Of a stretch of 64,000 nucleotides of DNA, positions 54,130-63,800 are shown one piece after another. The DNA is taken from the NCBI RefSeq assembly GCF_950295315.1, contig NC_080177.1, positions 85,027,623 to 85,091,622 of the forward strand, in the 5' to 3' direction. The translations under genes and the position numbers were made by a program. Source of the stretch: Erinaceus europaeus. Taxonomy: Eukaryota; Chordata; Mammalia; Eulipotyphla; Erinaceidae. The stretch's first letter is position 1. Each line of letters begins with the position of its first letter. The notes beneath the pieces are model-generated. The model was not told the origin of the DNA. It did no database searches and saw only the letters and a program-made list of their open reading frames with translations.

Positions 54130-54412
54130 ACTCTTTTTAAAAATACTTATTAGTAATTTAATAATGATTAATAACACTGTGGGATTCTGAGAGGGGTATA
54201 ATTCCACACAGTTCCCACCACCAGAACTCCGTATCCCACCCCCTCCCCTGATAGCTTTCCCATTCTCTATCCCTCTGGGAGCATGGACCCAGGGTCATTA
54301 TGGGATGCAGAAGGTGGAAGGTCTGGCTTCTGTCATTGCTTCCCCGCTGGACATGGGCGTTGACAGGTGGATCCATACTCCCAGCCTGTCTCTCTCTTAG
54401 TAGGGCAGAGCT
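54130..54412 (-). mobile_element. R repeat, 5'-truncated
   Basis: Minus orientation: gattctgagaggggtataat, cccaccaccagaactccgta, tatccctctgggagcatgga, gacatgggcgttgacaggtg, cccagcctgtctctctctta. Lies inside the inverted repeat. Confidence 0.8.
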
Positions 54413-54886
54413 CGTAACTCTTCTCAGTGGAGAATACAGTAATTGTTGCCATTAACAGGCCTTCCTGCACCAGAGCCTGTAACACCGCCCCCCCCCAGCA
54501 TTCCCCTGGTCCTTGAATGAGGAGAATGGAGTCTAGATGGCTGGCTTAGAGCATCTCTGGAGTCATTGAGTTTACTTAACAGTTTCTTCATCACTGAGCA
54601 TTGCTTGCCTGCCTTCTTCATCCATCTTATTTTGGGGGTGGGAGAGGTTCAGCCCCAAGTCTAAAGGAATAGAGAAATCTCGTTTTTCCTTCTGGGCATC
54701 TGATGTGTGCTAACGCCACTCTCATGACTACTTTGTTCTGCATCACTTCAGGATTACCCGGTTCCCTCACATCTGCTCCAAGTTTGTAAAACTAGTTGGA
54801 ATAAAATGAGACTTTTTTCCCTAGAGAAATGTTATAGTGCACTTTTCCTAGTTATTTTTTTTTAAGATTCTATATTCTGAATCCTT
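54413..54886. other. Unassigned sequence
   Basis: Host sequence between the R copy and the Vingi insertion. No recognised feature. Confidence 0.35.
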
Positions 54887-54897
54887 GATGTATATGT

Positions 54898-57174
54898 TAA
54901 CTCTATCCCCTCTGAAGATTCCTACAGGCGCTTCCGCCAAGCCATCTTCAAAGCAGCTTCCCAAGCCATTCCTCGTGGGAGACGTGCTAACTATACGCCT
55001 TGTCTTGATGCTGAATGTGAGCAACTACTAAAGCAGTATGATGAGTCGGGCGACCCAGATGTGGCTGACCATCTCATTGCCTCCCTGGATGCAGCACGCC
55101 AAGCCCGCTGGCAACAACTCACGGAAAGTCTGAACTTCACCCACTCAAGTAGGAAGGCCTGGAAGCTTCTTCACAGACTGGGTGCCGGTAGCCAACCCCC
55201 TCCTGTCTCCCATCCTCCCATATCTCCAAACTCAGTGGCCAGTCACCTAACTCAAGTTGGACATGCTAAGATCGACCCAGTCTGGAAAAGAGAAATTTCC
55301 CATGAGTGGTCATCCCACTTCCGGTTATCTTGTCCATCTCCAAAACTCTCTCCCTTTACACTGTCTGAACTGGAAGACATTTTGAAGAGGGTTAAACCAG
55401 GAACAGCTGCTGGCTATGATAACATCACCCCAGAACTCATTCTTAACCTGGGTCCCACGGCAAAGAAGTGGCTCGCTTCATTCCTGTCCCACATCTTAGA
55501 ATCTGAGTCTATGCCCAAAGTTTGGCATCGTGTGAAGATTATAGCGGTTTTGAAACCAAAGAAAGACCCAACACTGGCCGCCAGCTATAGACCAATTTCT
55601 CTCCTCTCCGTGTGTTACAAACTCCTTGAGAGGCTGCTTCTGTCACGTATTTCTCATCTTACAGAGAAATTCCTATCACCTGCACAGGCTGGTTTCTGCC
55701 CAGGAAGATCTACCTGCGAACAAGCCCTGGCCCTCTCAACTTACATTGACAATGGATTCCAGAAGAATTTAAAGATGGGTGCTGTCTTTGTTGATCTCAC
55801 AGCAGCCTGTGACACGGTCTGGCACCGTGGTCTCCTAGTCAAGATCTCAAGATGCCTGCCTCCATGGGTGGCCAACACTATATCGTTTCTTCTCCAAAAC
55901 AGAAGATTTCGGGTGCATCTGGGTGACAAGTCTAGCAGATGGAGACTTGTCTCAAGTGGCCTCCCCCAGGGCTCTGTTCTGGCTCCTACGCTATTTAATA
56001 TTTACATCAATGACCTCCCAGAAACTTCTTCAAGGAAGTTCATCTACGCCGATGACATCTGCTGTGCAACTCAGGCATCCAAGTTCGACATCCTCGAGGA
56101 AACACTCACGAAAGACATGTCTCTGATATCTGATTACTGTAAAAAATGCCGACTAATTCCTAGCACTGCTAAAACGGTATCATCTGTTTTCCATCTACAC
56201 CATGCCTCGGCCTCACGTGAGCTTAATGTGCAGCTTGACGATACGAGAATGCGGCATGAAGCCCAGCCAGTCTATCTTGGCGTTACTCTCGATCGCACCC
56301 TGTCATTTCACGAACATCTCATAAAAACTGCAGCAAAGGTGGGCGCGAGGAATCACATCATTGCAAGACTGGCCAGCTCCTCATGGGGCGCGAGCGCTGC
56401 CACACTGCGATCATCCTCTCTGGCATTCTGCTATTCCACTGCAGAATACTGTGCCCCAGGATGGTTCCGTAGCCCCCATGTCCACTTGGTCGATTCCAAA
56501 TTATATTCCTCCATGAGGATCATTTCTGGAACCATCCGTTCCACCCTGGTTCCATGGCTGCCAGTTCTCAGCAACATCGCCCCGCCAGATATTCGTCGGG
56601 ATGCGGCATCATCTAAGTTCATTTCCCACGTCTACGCTCGACCGGACCTGCCAATATACGCGGAGATCTTCGCCCACCCTGTCCGACGCTTGACGTCTCG
56701 TCACCCAATCTGGTCCCCTACGCCTACACTGAACTTCTCTGTTCCAGACTCTTGGAAACAGAGTTGGCAGTCAGCTGAGGTCAAGAACAAACACCTCATC
56801 ACAGACCCCTGCGAGCGTCAACCCGGCTCTGACCTAGCACGTTATGATCGGGCCCTCCTCAATCGCTATTGAACAGGCCATGACCGGTGCGCCGCTATGT
56901 TCCATCGCTGGGGAGCCAGAGACGACCCGAACTGCCCCTGCGGCTCCAGACAGACTATGACCCACATAGTCAACGACTGCCACCTCTCCAGATTCAAAGG
57001 AGGTCTCGAAACTTTACATCGGGCTCAACCTGACGCTGTCGACTGGCTACGGAAGAAGGGCAAACGCTAGAAGAAGAAGAAGAAGAAGAAGAAGAAGAAG
57101 AAGAAGAAGAAGAAGAAGAAGAAGAAGAAGAAGAAGAAGAAGAAGAAGAAGAAGAAGAAGAAGAAGAAGAAGAA
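54898..57174 (+). mobile_element. Vingi non-LTR retrotransposon, 5'-truncated, with GAA tail
   Basis: A 2.28 kb copy that begins inside the linker upstream of the reverse transcriptase; the endonuclease domain is missing. It ends with the C-terminal zinc-knuckle-like segment, a TAG stop at 57068-57070 and a tail of about 35 GAA units. An 11-bp direct repeat with one mismatch (gatgtatatgt at 54887-54897, gatgtgtatgt at 57175-57185) marks the target-site duplication. Known from the family: Vingi encodes endonuclease and reverse transcriptase but no RNase H, inserts by target-primed reverse transcription, and supports non-autonomous derivatives in the European hedgehog. The similarity to the 16.6 kb copy (about 2% different) indicates recent activity. 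Confidence 0.95.
54899..57070 (+). pseudogene. Vingi reverse-transcriptase ORF, truncated with one nonsense codon
   Basis: The frame is open from the 5' truncation point, upstream of the GTG at 55061, to a TGA at 56870-56872. It continues in the same frame to TAG at 57068-57070, about 723 codon positions. The 16.6 kb copy has CGA at the TGA site, so the stop is a simple C-to-T change at a CpG. Counting from 55061: a linker (1-150), reverse-transcriptase fingers with KPKKDP and SYRPISLLS (165-183), motif A AVFVDLTAACDTVWH (241-255), motif B SSGLPQGSVLAPTLFN (298-313) and the catalytic YADD (329-332). The C-terminal CxC-x7-H-x4-C segment lies after the TGA. Where most related enzymes have an aromatic residue in motif A, this copy has Cys250. 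No endonuclease domain and no own start. Not functional as it stands. Confidence 0.93.
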
Positions 57175-57176
57175 GA
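57070..57176. repeat. (GAA)n microsatellite, Vingi tail
   Basis: About 35 uninterrupted GAA units, directly after the Vingi stop codon. The other Vingi ends here have about three to five units, so this tail was long at insertion or has expanded. Confidence 0.97.
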
Positions 57177-57321
57177 TGTGTATGTGCTTCCTGTTTCCCT
57201 TCATTAAGAAATAATTGATGCCTTATACGAGTCCTTTGCAGTCTTAACGTCTCTCATGAACATTTTGCAGGAATTATTCAGCTCTCTGGTAATTCTGATG
57301 CCCTTGACTTTGTGGAGAGCT

Positions 57322-57846
57322 CTTGTTGGCCCTCACTGGGACTATTACTTTTCTTTTAGAAAAAGAGGAATAATAGTCTGTGGCAATAATGACCTTAAAT
57401 TTTAACTTTTCATTCAAAAGAGAAATAAAAGTTTTGCTATAGGTAGTTGGGCGGTGGCTCAGTGGGTTAAGCACATGTGGCACACAGCACAAGGACCGGC
57501 ATAAGGATCCAGATTCGAGCCCCGGCTCCCCACCTGCAGGGGGGTCGTTTCACAGGCGGTGAAGCAGGTCTGCAGGTTTCTGTCTTTCTCTCCCCCTCTC
57601 TGTCTTCCCTCCTGTCTCCATTTCTCTCTGTCCTACCCAACAACAATGACATCAATAACAACAATAAAAAAGGGCAACAAAAGGGAAAATAAGTAAATAT
57701 AAAAAGTTTTACTGTAGAGCTAATTTAATAGTTCTTAAGTGTTCAGAATTGTTTTACAAAGGCTTCTCTTTCTTTTTTTCAAGATATAAATACCGAGACT
57801 CTGTTTGCAGACATCATAATTTAGTTTTTTTTAAATTTGTATTCTA
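57322..57846 (-). repeat. Inverted repeat, right arm, with a SINE inside
   Basis: Complement of the left arm (53811-54066). The plus strand reads cttgttggccctcactggga, aggaataatagtctgtggca, ttaactttttcattcaaaag. It is interrupted by a type A SINE at 57443-57701 and resumes with gagctaatttaatagttctt, gactctgtttgcagacatca. The SINE must be younger than the duplication. Confidence 0.85.
57443..57701 (+). mobile_element. Type A SINE inside the right arm
   Basis: gtagttgggcggtggctcag, aaggatccagattcgagccc, body, tctctctgtcctacccaaca and aaaagggcaacaaaagggaa. Target-site duplication aaaagttttgctatag / aaaagttttactgtag at 57427-57442 and 57702-57717 (two differences). Confidence 0.93.
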
Positions 57847-57889
57847 TAAAATGAATTTTCTTTAACTTTTTCATTTCATTATTATTTTC

Positions 57890-58126
57890 ACCACTAAAGT
57901 TATTGCTAGAACTCGGTGTGTACAGGCTGCTCCTGCCTCAGGAGCTTTTTTGAAGTAGATTAGAAGGTGATGGAGGGAGGGAGGCAGGAAGGAGGGAGAC
58001 AGGCATGGGGGGGGGGACTCCTCTGCTCAGGACATGTCTCTTCTGGGGGTAGGAACTGTGAGCTTGAACCCAGGTCCTGCTTGTGGTGACTTGTGCACTA
58101 TGCCAAGTGTGCCAACACCTGGCACC
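57890..58126 (-). mobile_element. Long-form SINE, diverged
   Basis: Minus orientation: accactaaagttattgctag, aactcggtgtgtacaggctg, ctcctgcctcaggagc (3' module), a GA/GG-rich block, gaactgtgagcttgaaccca, ggtcctgcttgtggtgactt, tgccaacacctggcacc. A type B-like head with the long-form module. Confidence 0.65.
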
Positions 58127-58954
58127 ATGAGAATAAGCTTAAAACTAATGATGATTTTTAAAGTTACTGAATCTAATTTCAATTTGGAGTAATGACTAAT
58201 TGTATTATAATCTTCCTTAAAAAAAGTTAGAAAGCTGTGTGAAAGAAAAGTCCCACTATAAATTATGATGCTTTGGTAAAAAAAAATAGAATAACTGAAA
58301 TAACTTGTCATTAAGCATAACAATAATGACTATGATTAGAATGATTAGCTACCTTAATTGTATGAAATTTAATGAAGTCCGTGTAGTTGTATACTGTTAT
58401 AATTGACTATATACTATAATCAGAGACTTTTCAGAACTAACTAAAGCTACATTGAAAATCAAAAATTTTGTTCTTTGTAATCAAGGAAGTACTCATTTTC
58501 TTGAGTTAGAGCAAGGTCATAGCTATTTGGAAGATAATAAGTTCATTGTTTAATTTCATGCTATGCAATACTCATTGTTGAATTAAAGTCCTAAGATGTA
58601 CTACCTTATTTTGCTAATTAAGGGATTTCGACTTTATTTCTTTGAACCTGTTCTGTGAAATCAAGATTGTGAATAAGCCTATTTTATTCTTCCTTATCTG
58701 TACTTTGGAAGAATTCTGCTGTTTTCTGTTGAACATTAGTAAAGGGAAGCAGAGACCAGGAGAGTGAGTGATTTTCCCAGGGTTGCCAGAAATGTCCCCA
58801 AGCTGAGTGACATTGCCAACAAGACCTTATGCTCTCAGAGAGAATTCTGCCCACTAGATGTTTAGAACCAAGATTCTGTTGGGCATTCTAGGCAGATGCC
58901 TTAGTTTCCAGAGCTCACTAGCAGCACTTGGCATTTCTTGTCCTTTTTTGTCTT
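58127..58954. other. Unassigned AT-rich sequence
   Basis: No recognised gene or repeat. Confidence 0.4.
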
Positions 58955-59222
58955 TTTTTAAAAATAATTTTTATTTATAAAAAGGAAACACTGACAAAAA
59001 TCGTAGGATAAGAGGGGCACAACTCCACACAGTTCCCACCACCAGAACTCCGTATCCCATCCCCTCCCCTGACAGCTTTCCCATTCTCTATCCCTCTGGG
59101 AGCATGGACCCAGGGTCACTGTGGGATGCAGAAGGTGGGAGGTCTGGCTTCTGTCATTGCTTCCCCGCTGAACATGGGCGTTGACTGGTGGATCCACACT
59201 CCCAGCCTGTCTCTCTCTTTCC
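58955..59222 (-). mobile_element. R repeat joined to a Vingi 3' end
   Basis: Minus orientation: ttttatttataaaaaggaaa, cgtaggataagaggggcaca, cccaccaccagaactccgta, gaacatgggcgttgactggt, cagcctgtctctctctttcc. At 59223 it passes without a gap into the 3' terminus of Vingi on the same strand. Confidence 0.87.
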
Positions 59223-59280
59223 CTTCTTCTTCTTCTAGCGTTTGCCCTTCTTCTGTAGCCAGTCAACAGGTCAGGTTGAA
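59223..59280 (-). mobile_element. Vingi 3' end, 57 bp
   Basis: The plus strand reads cttcttcttctagcgtttgc, then ccttcttctgtagccagtca and acaggtcaggttg: the complement of the final Vingi codons, stop and four to five GAA units, with a 2-bp difference. It lies directly 5' of an R element on the same strand. Confidence 0.9.
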
Positions 59281-60126
59281 AGCTGTCAGGAGCTGCTTGT
59301 TGCTGGCTTGGAAAGTGACTGGGATTCATGTGGATTCAGTCGGCTAGGAAGGATCGTCAGTTTCCCCAATGAATGGGTACTCACGGGATGCACCACGAGA
59401 AGGTTGATCCAATGCTTCCCATATTGTAGTAAAAGAATGAATCTAATTTTTATACAAAATACACGGGCTATGATGCCCCATGCCCAGCATGAGCTCACTC
59501 TGCTCCAGACTTTGGGTGACTTTATTGTAGATGGACATGTCTTTTTACCTGGGTTACGTTTCTTTTCCAGGTAACGCCAGGTTAAGAGGCCATCACAGAT
59601 TAGTCTTATACTGGTGGTCATTTATTTCTAGCAGTTCCAGTTTAGAAATTGGTTACACATATCGAAAATGACAGGGGTCTATACCTTGACGATTTGCTAA
59701 GAACTGGGCACATTGCCTCTAATGTTTGCCATGAGTTTCTCTCCTTAGTGGGTGTTGAATGGTTTGGAAGTACACTCAGTGGCAGACGTTCCACCATTGA
59801 GGTTCTTTGCATAGAATTAAAATCAACACAGTCACACTTCTCCCACTCAGAAAATAGTCTTCCACTGAAGATGGTGAGAACAGTTTTAACTTCATCATCA
59901 CGGGCACTTTCTTTGTGAGAGACTATCAGTGAACTAAAATACCTTACAGTGACTAAGAAAGGAGGGTGGAGATAGCCACCAAACTGAGTGATTTCCAAGA
60001 ACTTATACAGATCATAATAAAGAGTTATATTTTTATAGCCCCACATTTAAAATAAAACATCTGTTTCAGTAAGCTGTTTGTCTCTGGAAGATAATGAAGA
60101 AAATAATGACATTACTAACTGAAGGG
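59281..60126. other. Unassigned sequence with protein-like frames
   Basis: A 134-codon minus frame (59642-60046), a 111-codon minus frame (59286-59621) and plus frames over the same interval have balanced amino acid composition. I recognise no family. An old repeat or a decayed retrocopy is possible. There is no promoter, splice or poly(A) evidence. Confidence 0.35.
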
Positions 60127-60481
60127 TTTTTGTTTTTCGTTTTTTGCCTCCAGGGTTATTTCTGGGGTTCGGTGCCAGCACTACGAATCCACTGCTCCTG
60201 GAGGCTATTTTTCCCATTTTTGTTGCCATTGTTGTGGTTGTTATTGTTATTGTTTTTATAGCTGTTGTTGTTGTTGGATAGGTTAGAGACAAATGGAGAG
60301 GGGGAGGGGAAGACAGAGAAGGGGAGAGAAAGACAGACACCTACAGACCTGTTTTCACCACCCATGAAGCGACCCCCCTGCAGGTGGGGAGCCAGGGGCT
60401 CGAACTGGGATCCTTACACTGGTCCTTGTGCTTTGTGCCACATGTGCTTAACCCGCTGCGCTACCTACTGCCCAGCCCCCT
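60127..60481 (-). mobile_element. Long-form type A SINE
   Basis: Minus orientation with the intact 3' module (gcctccagggttatttctgg, gaatccactgctcctggagg), then tttttgttgccattgttgtg, gacacctacagacctgtttt, gggctcgaactgggatcctt, gctgcgctacctactgccca. It is the reference for the interrupted copy at 21.4 kb. Confidence 0.9.
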
Positions 60482-60655
60482 AAGATATATTTTTAATATA
60501 TCAGCAAGTTGCCACTCTCAAATGAAAGATTTAGACAACTAATCTCTTAATCTTAAAAATCCAAAAGGATGGACTTTTTATGTCTTGTAAATTTCATCAC
60601 ATTTTGACCCCAGATTTCCTTTCTATCACGATTATATCAGGAGAGAAACACTTGT

Positions 60656-60659
<4 letters not shown>

Positions 60660-60706
<47 letters not shown>
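60660..60706. repeat. (CA)n microsatellite
   Basis: About 23 CA units. Confidence 0.97.
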
Positions 60707-60707
<1 letters not shown>

Positions 60708-62138
60708 CATAGACCAGCTCCAGTGCGATTTAGGCACCCTTTTCAAATGCAGAGGACCAAACAAATTCTCTACACTATATAAATAGTATATAGGGGTGAG
60801 ACTCAAAAATCACTTTCTTAGTGGACCCACTGATCTGTTTTATTACCTTATAGACCAGCTTTTCTAGCACATTCAGTTCTCTGTGGGGAGATTTCCATGT
60901 TCTGAATCATTATTTGGAGGGGAGGGTGGAATGGGAGTAGCAGAGACTGCTTAAACATATGTGGGTTCTGAGGTAGCTGGAAAGTAGTCCATTTAAGGTA
61001 GTCAAATTAGTTAGCTATACTTGCTCAACATAGAACTTTGCTACAAGTGCAGTAGATTCAGATATCATTTAATAAAATGCCTGTAGTTTGGCAGAGAGAA
61101 ATCCCATCTTCAAAGGCAGATATGGAGGTTTTAACTTTGACTTTAAAAAGTGGTGAAATTCTGGGTCCCTTGGGCTTAGATATCAAGGGATGGAAGGTCA
61201 CCGACTTACAGGACTGACGTAGTGTGCAGGTGGTATAGGGAGCATTAAGACTCCCCCACACAGGGAGATATATTTCTTCCTTTGAGAAGTCGGTCTCAGG
61301 ACCATAATTTCTTTTTTTCCTGTGGGCTTGACACATAAGTTGTTGGTGGAAGTGTTAGACTTTAAAATCACGTGAACGTGTAGGACTAAGAATTTTCCGT
61401 TGTTTTTGGAAAATGGCTTGGAAATAGGAAGTCTAATACAGGTGGTGATTTTGTCTTAACTGACTCAGAAACCTTGTCAAGTGTGATGTTTCTGTTCTTG
61501 TTAGACATTGCTCCAGACTTTTAGAAGTAAAAAAATTAAATAAATAAACAGATAAATAAAAAGGAGCAAACACTGGTGTCTGGATTACCCAAACTATCAG
61601 AGTTGTCATTCTTTCCCGATCCTCAGAACTGAATTAAATTTCGTCCTCAGAAATTTTAAATAAGAGAAAGAAAATCAACTATGGAGAGATCACCCAGTAC
61701 AGAATTATGTTAGTGAACCAAGCATGACACCTTTCTTCAGCTTGCTTAAAATTTCACAGTAAATTTAAATTTTGTATTAGCTTATTTGCTAAGAACAGCT
61801 AATAACAGTAGAATGTTTATTATGCTAAAAACTTTCCATGAATTATTTTAAAAAAAACTGAGCTGTAAAAAAAAACAGAAGTCCTACTTTAATTAGTATC
61901 TGTAGTTGCTAGGGGCTAAAAGGGCAAGAACTGAAAATTAATATTTAATTGCATTTAAGTTTCTGTTTGTAATGAGGGATTTGTTATCTTGAATTATAGG
62001 AACTGAAGTTGACTTTAGAGATACTCATTGTACAGATAGGGAAATAGACTTTGGATATTAGCAATTAAAATATTAGCTTTCATTCCAGCATTTTGGAGAT
62101 AAGTTTGGTTATCTCTTTCCTCCTTGAGAATGATTCTG
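60707..62138. other. Long stretch without recognised elements
   Basis: About 1.4 kb. The 92-codon minus frame at 61058-61336 has no domain. Probably unique or ancient. Confidence 0.4.
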
Positions 62139-62139
62139 A

Positions 62140-62338
62140 GGAGCCCTGGTAGGGGTACAGATGTAAGGCACACAAGTTGTCAAGTGAGAGGACAGGACCT
62201 GGGTTCAAGGCCCTGAAGCCCCACCTCACGAGTGTGAAACCATGCTGCAGTGTGTCTGGCTCTGCCTCCCTCTTGATTTGTGTCTCCCCTTTTCTCAGTC
62301 TCTGTCATAATTATAAATCAATAAATATTTTTTCAAGA
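62140..62338 (+). mobile_element. Type B SINE, diverged
   Basis: gccctggtaggggtacagat, ggacctgggttcaaggccct, gccccacctcacgagtgtga, ctgcctccctcttgatttgt, aatcaataaatatttttt. Confidence 0.7.
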
Positions 62339-62413
62339 AAGTGATTTCTGTTACTTAGGGGTTGTTTACTTAGTTCACATTTGTTGGCCAGTATTATTTT
62401 AACATAAATCTCA

Positions 62414-62595
62414 GGGGCCAGGTGGTGATGCACCTGGCTGAGCGCACATGTTACAGTGCACAAGGATCCGGGTTCCAGCCCCTGGTCCCCACCTGCAGGG
62501 GGAAAGCTTCACAAGTGGTGAAGCAGGGCTGTAGGTGTCTCTCTGTGTCTCTCCCTCTCTATCACTCCCTTCCCTCTCAATTTCTGACTGCCTCT
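62414..62595 (+). mobile_element. Type B SINE, left part, split by a solo LTR
   Basis: ggggccaggtggtgatgcac, aaggatccgggttccagccc, aaagcttcacaagtggtgaa, cttccctctcaatttctgac. The element resumes at 63094. Confidence 0.93.
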
Positions 62596-63093
62596 TGTTG
62601 GGCTAGCGTTGCAGGAGAGAGACCAGGAACTCATGGTGTCATGGTAATATAATTCTTTATTCATGCGGGAGCCCCAGAGTCAGATGTGAGCACAGCGGGT
62701 TAAGCTACGTGGCGCCAAACCACAATGGCTGGCATCCGCCTCCCGGTCTGCACGCCTGCCCTCCTCCAGGTCGGGACACGGAAAGAGAGAAACCAGAAAC
62801 AGAAGTGGCTTTATAGGATAAAACTGGAAGTGGCAAGTCGGAAACAGAAATTGCTAGGAATGGCAGTAGAGAAAGGGAAAAGGCACGCTGGGTACTTCCT
62901 TAGCAGCTCTTGAGATGGTCTTAACTGGTGGGATGAATGTTACCCTGCAGGCAGGGTGGGTCTGGAGGTGGCAAGAAGATAAATCAAAGGAATGGGTGGG
63001 GAATCTTTCAGGCAAAACAATGATTGTGTAAATAGGCCCTACTGTCAGCAGTGGAGAATGGAGCAGAGTGAGAGGGGGCTGGCTTAATGGACA
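62596..63093 (-). mobile_element. Solo LTR of an endogenous retrovirus-like element
   Basis: 498 bp with TG...CA ends (tgttgggctagcg ... taatggaca), inserted in a type B SINE. A 6-bp target duplication gcctct / gtctct flanks it at 62590-62595 and 63094-63099. On the minus strand it reads TATA-like cctataaagcc near 62816-62806, then an AATAAA signal at about 62661-62656 and a tail ending cgctagcccaaca, so the LTR is in minus orientation. There is no internal gene, as expected of a solo LTR made by recombination between the two LTRs. A diverged relative lies at 43.5 kb. Confidence 0.85.
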
Positions 63094-63137
63094 GTCTCTG
63101 TCCAGCGAATAAATAAAGATTAAAAAAAATTAAAAAA
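63094..63137 (+). mobile_element. Type B SINE, right part
   Basis: gtctctgtccagcgaataaa, taaagattaaaaaaaattaa: the expected 3' end of the interrupted copy. Confidence 0.9.
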
Positions 63138-63187
63138 CATAAATACCAGGAAATATGTGCAAAACTCTTCTACATTAAGATCCTTAC

Positions 63188-63298
63188 AAGGAAACAGCAT
63201 AACGGTTAAAAAGTTCATGTCTGAGACTCCAGAGCCCCAGGTTCAATGACAGATACTACCACAAATAGTACACTGGTAGGAAAAAATAAATCCTTAAG
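63188..63298 (+). mobile_element. Type C SINE, diverged
   Basis: ggaaacagcataacggttaa, ttcatgtctgagactccaga, gccccaggttcaatgacaga, agtacactggtaggaaaaaa. Confidence 0.65.
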
Positions 63299-63299
63299 C

Positions 63300-63800
63300 G
63301 GATCTTTGACTCTTAAAAGAATAGTCGAGTTTCTTAAGTGACCTCTGCTGCCTGAAGTCCTGTCTCCTCCCTCCTGGCTCCCTGTGTCACAGACACTCAG
63401 GCTGTTTCCTGCTTCCTCTGCCCTCAGGCTTTCTGTTCCTGCTTCTGGAAGTTCCTTCCTCTCCCTCCCTGGTCACTGAGGTATCCTCTGCAGCCCTCAA
63501 TCCATGACCTCTAGCTCTGATGAACTGGTCCAGCAGCACAGTCTCAAGGCGACCAGTCCAAAATGCTCTTATAATTCTACGTGTTGGGGGTGGGAGACCA
63601 TATTTGATCTGTTTCCCACATATTCTGCCCCGCCTTCTCCAAAAATAAAACTCAAAGTCTTGTACCAAAGCACTTTAACTGAAAATCTATCCCAGGGAGT
63701 AGATTCAAAGCCTGAGTCCTGAAGTATGGGGAAAAATAAATAAAAAGATGAGAGGAGTACGAAAGCACAATTGAAGGAGATTGTGAAGAAAGGACTTAGA
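63300..63800. other. Unassigned sequence, GC-richer part
   Basis: 63340-63600 is relatively C/T-rich (cctcctggctccctgtgtca) with no recognised domain or repeat. Confidence 0.35.
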
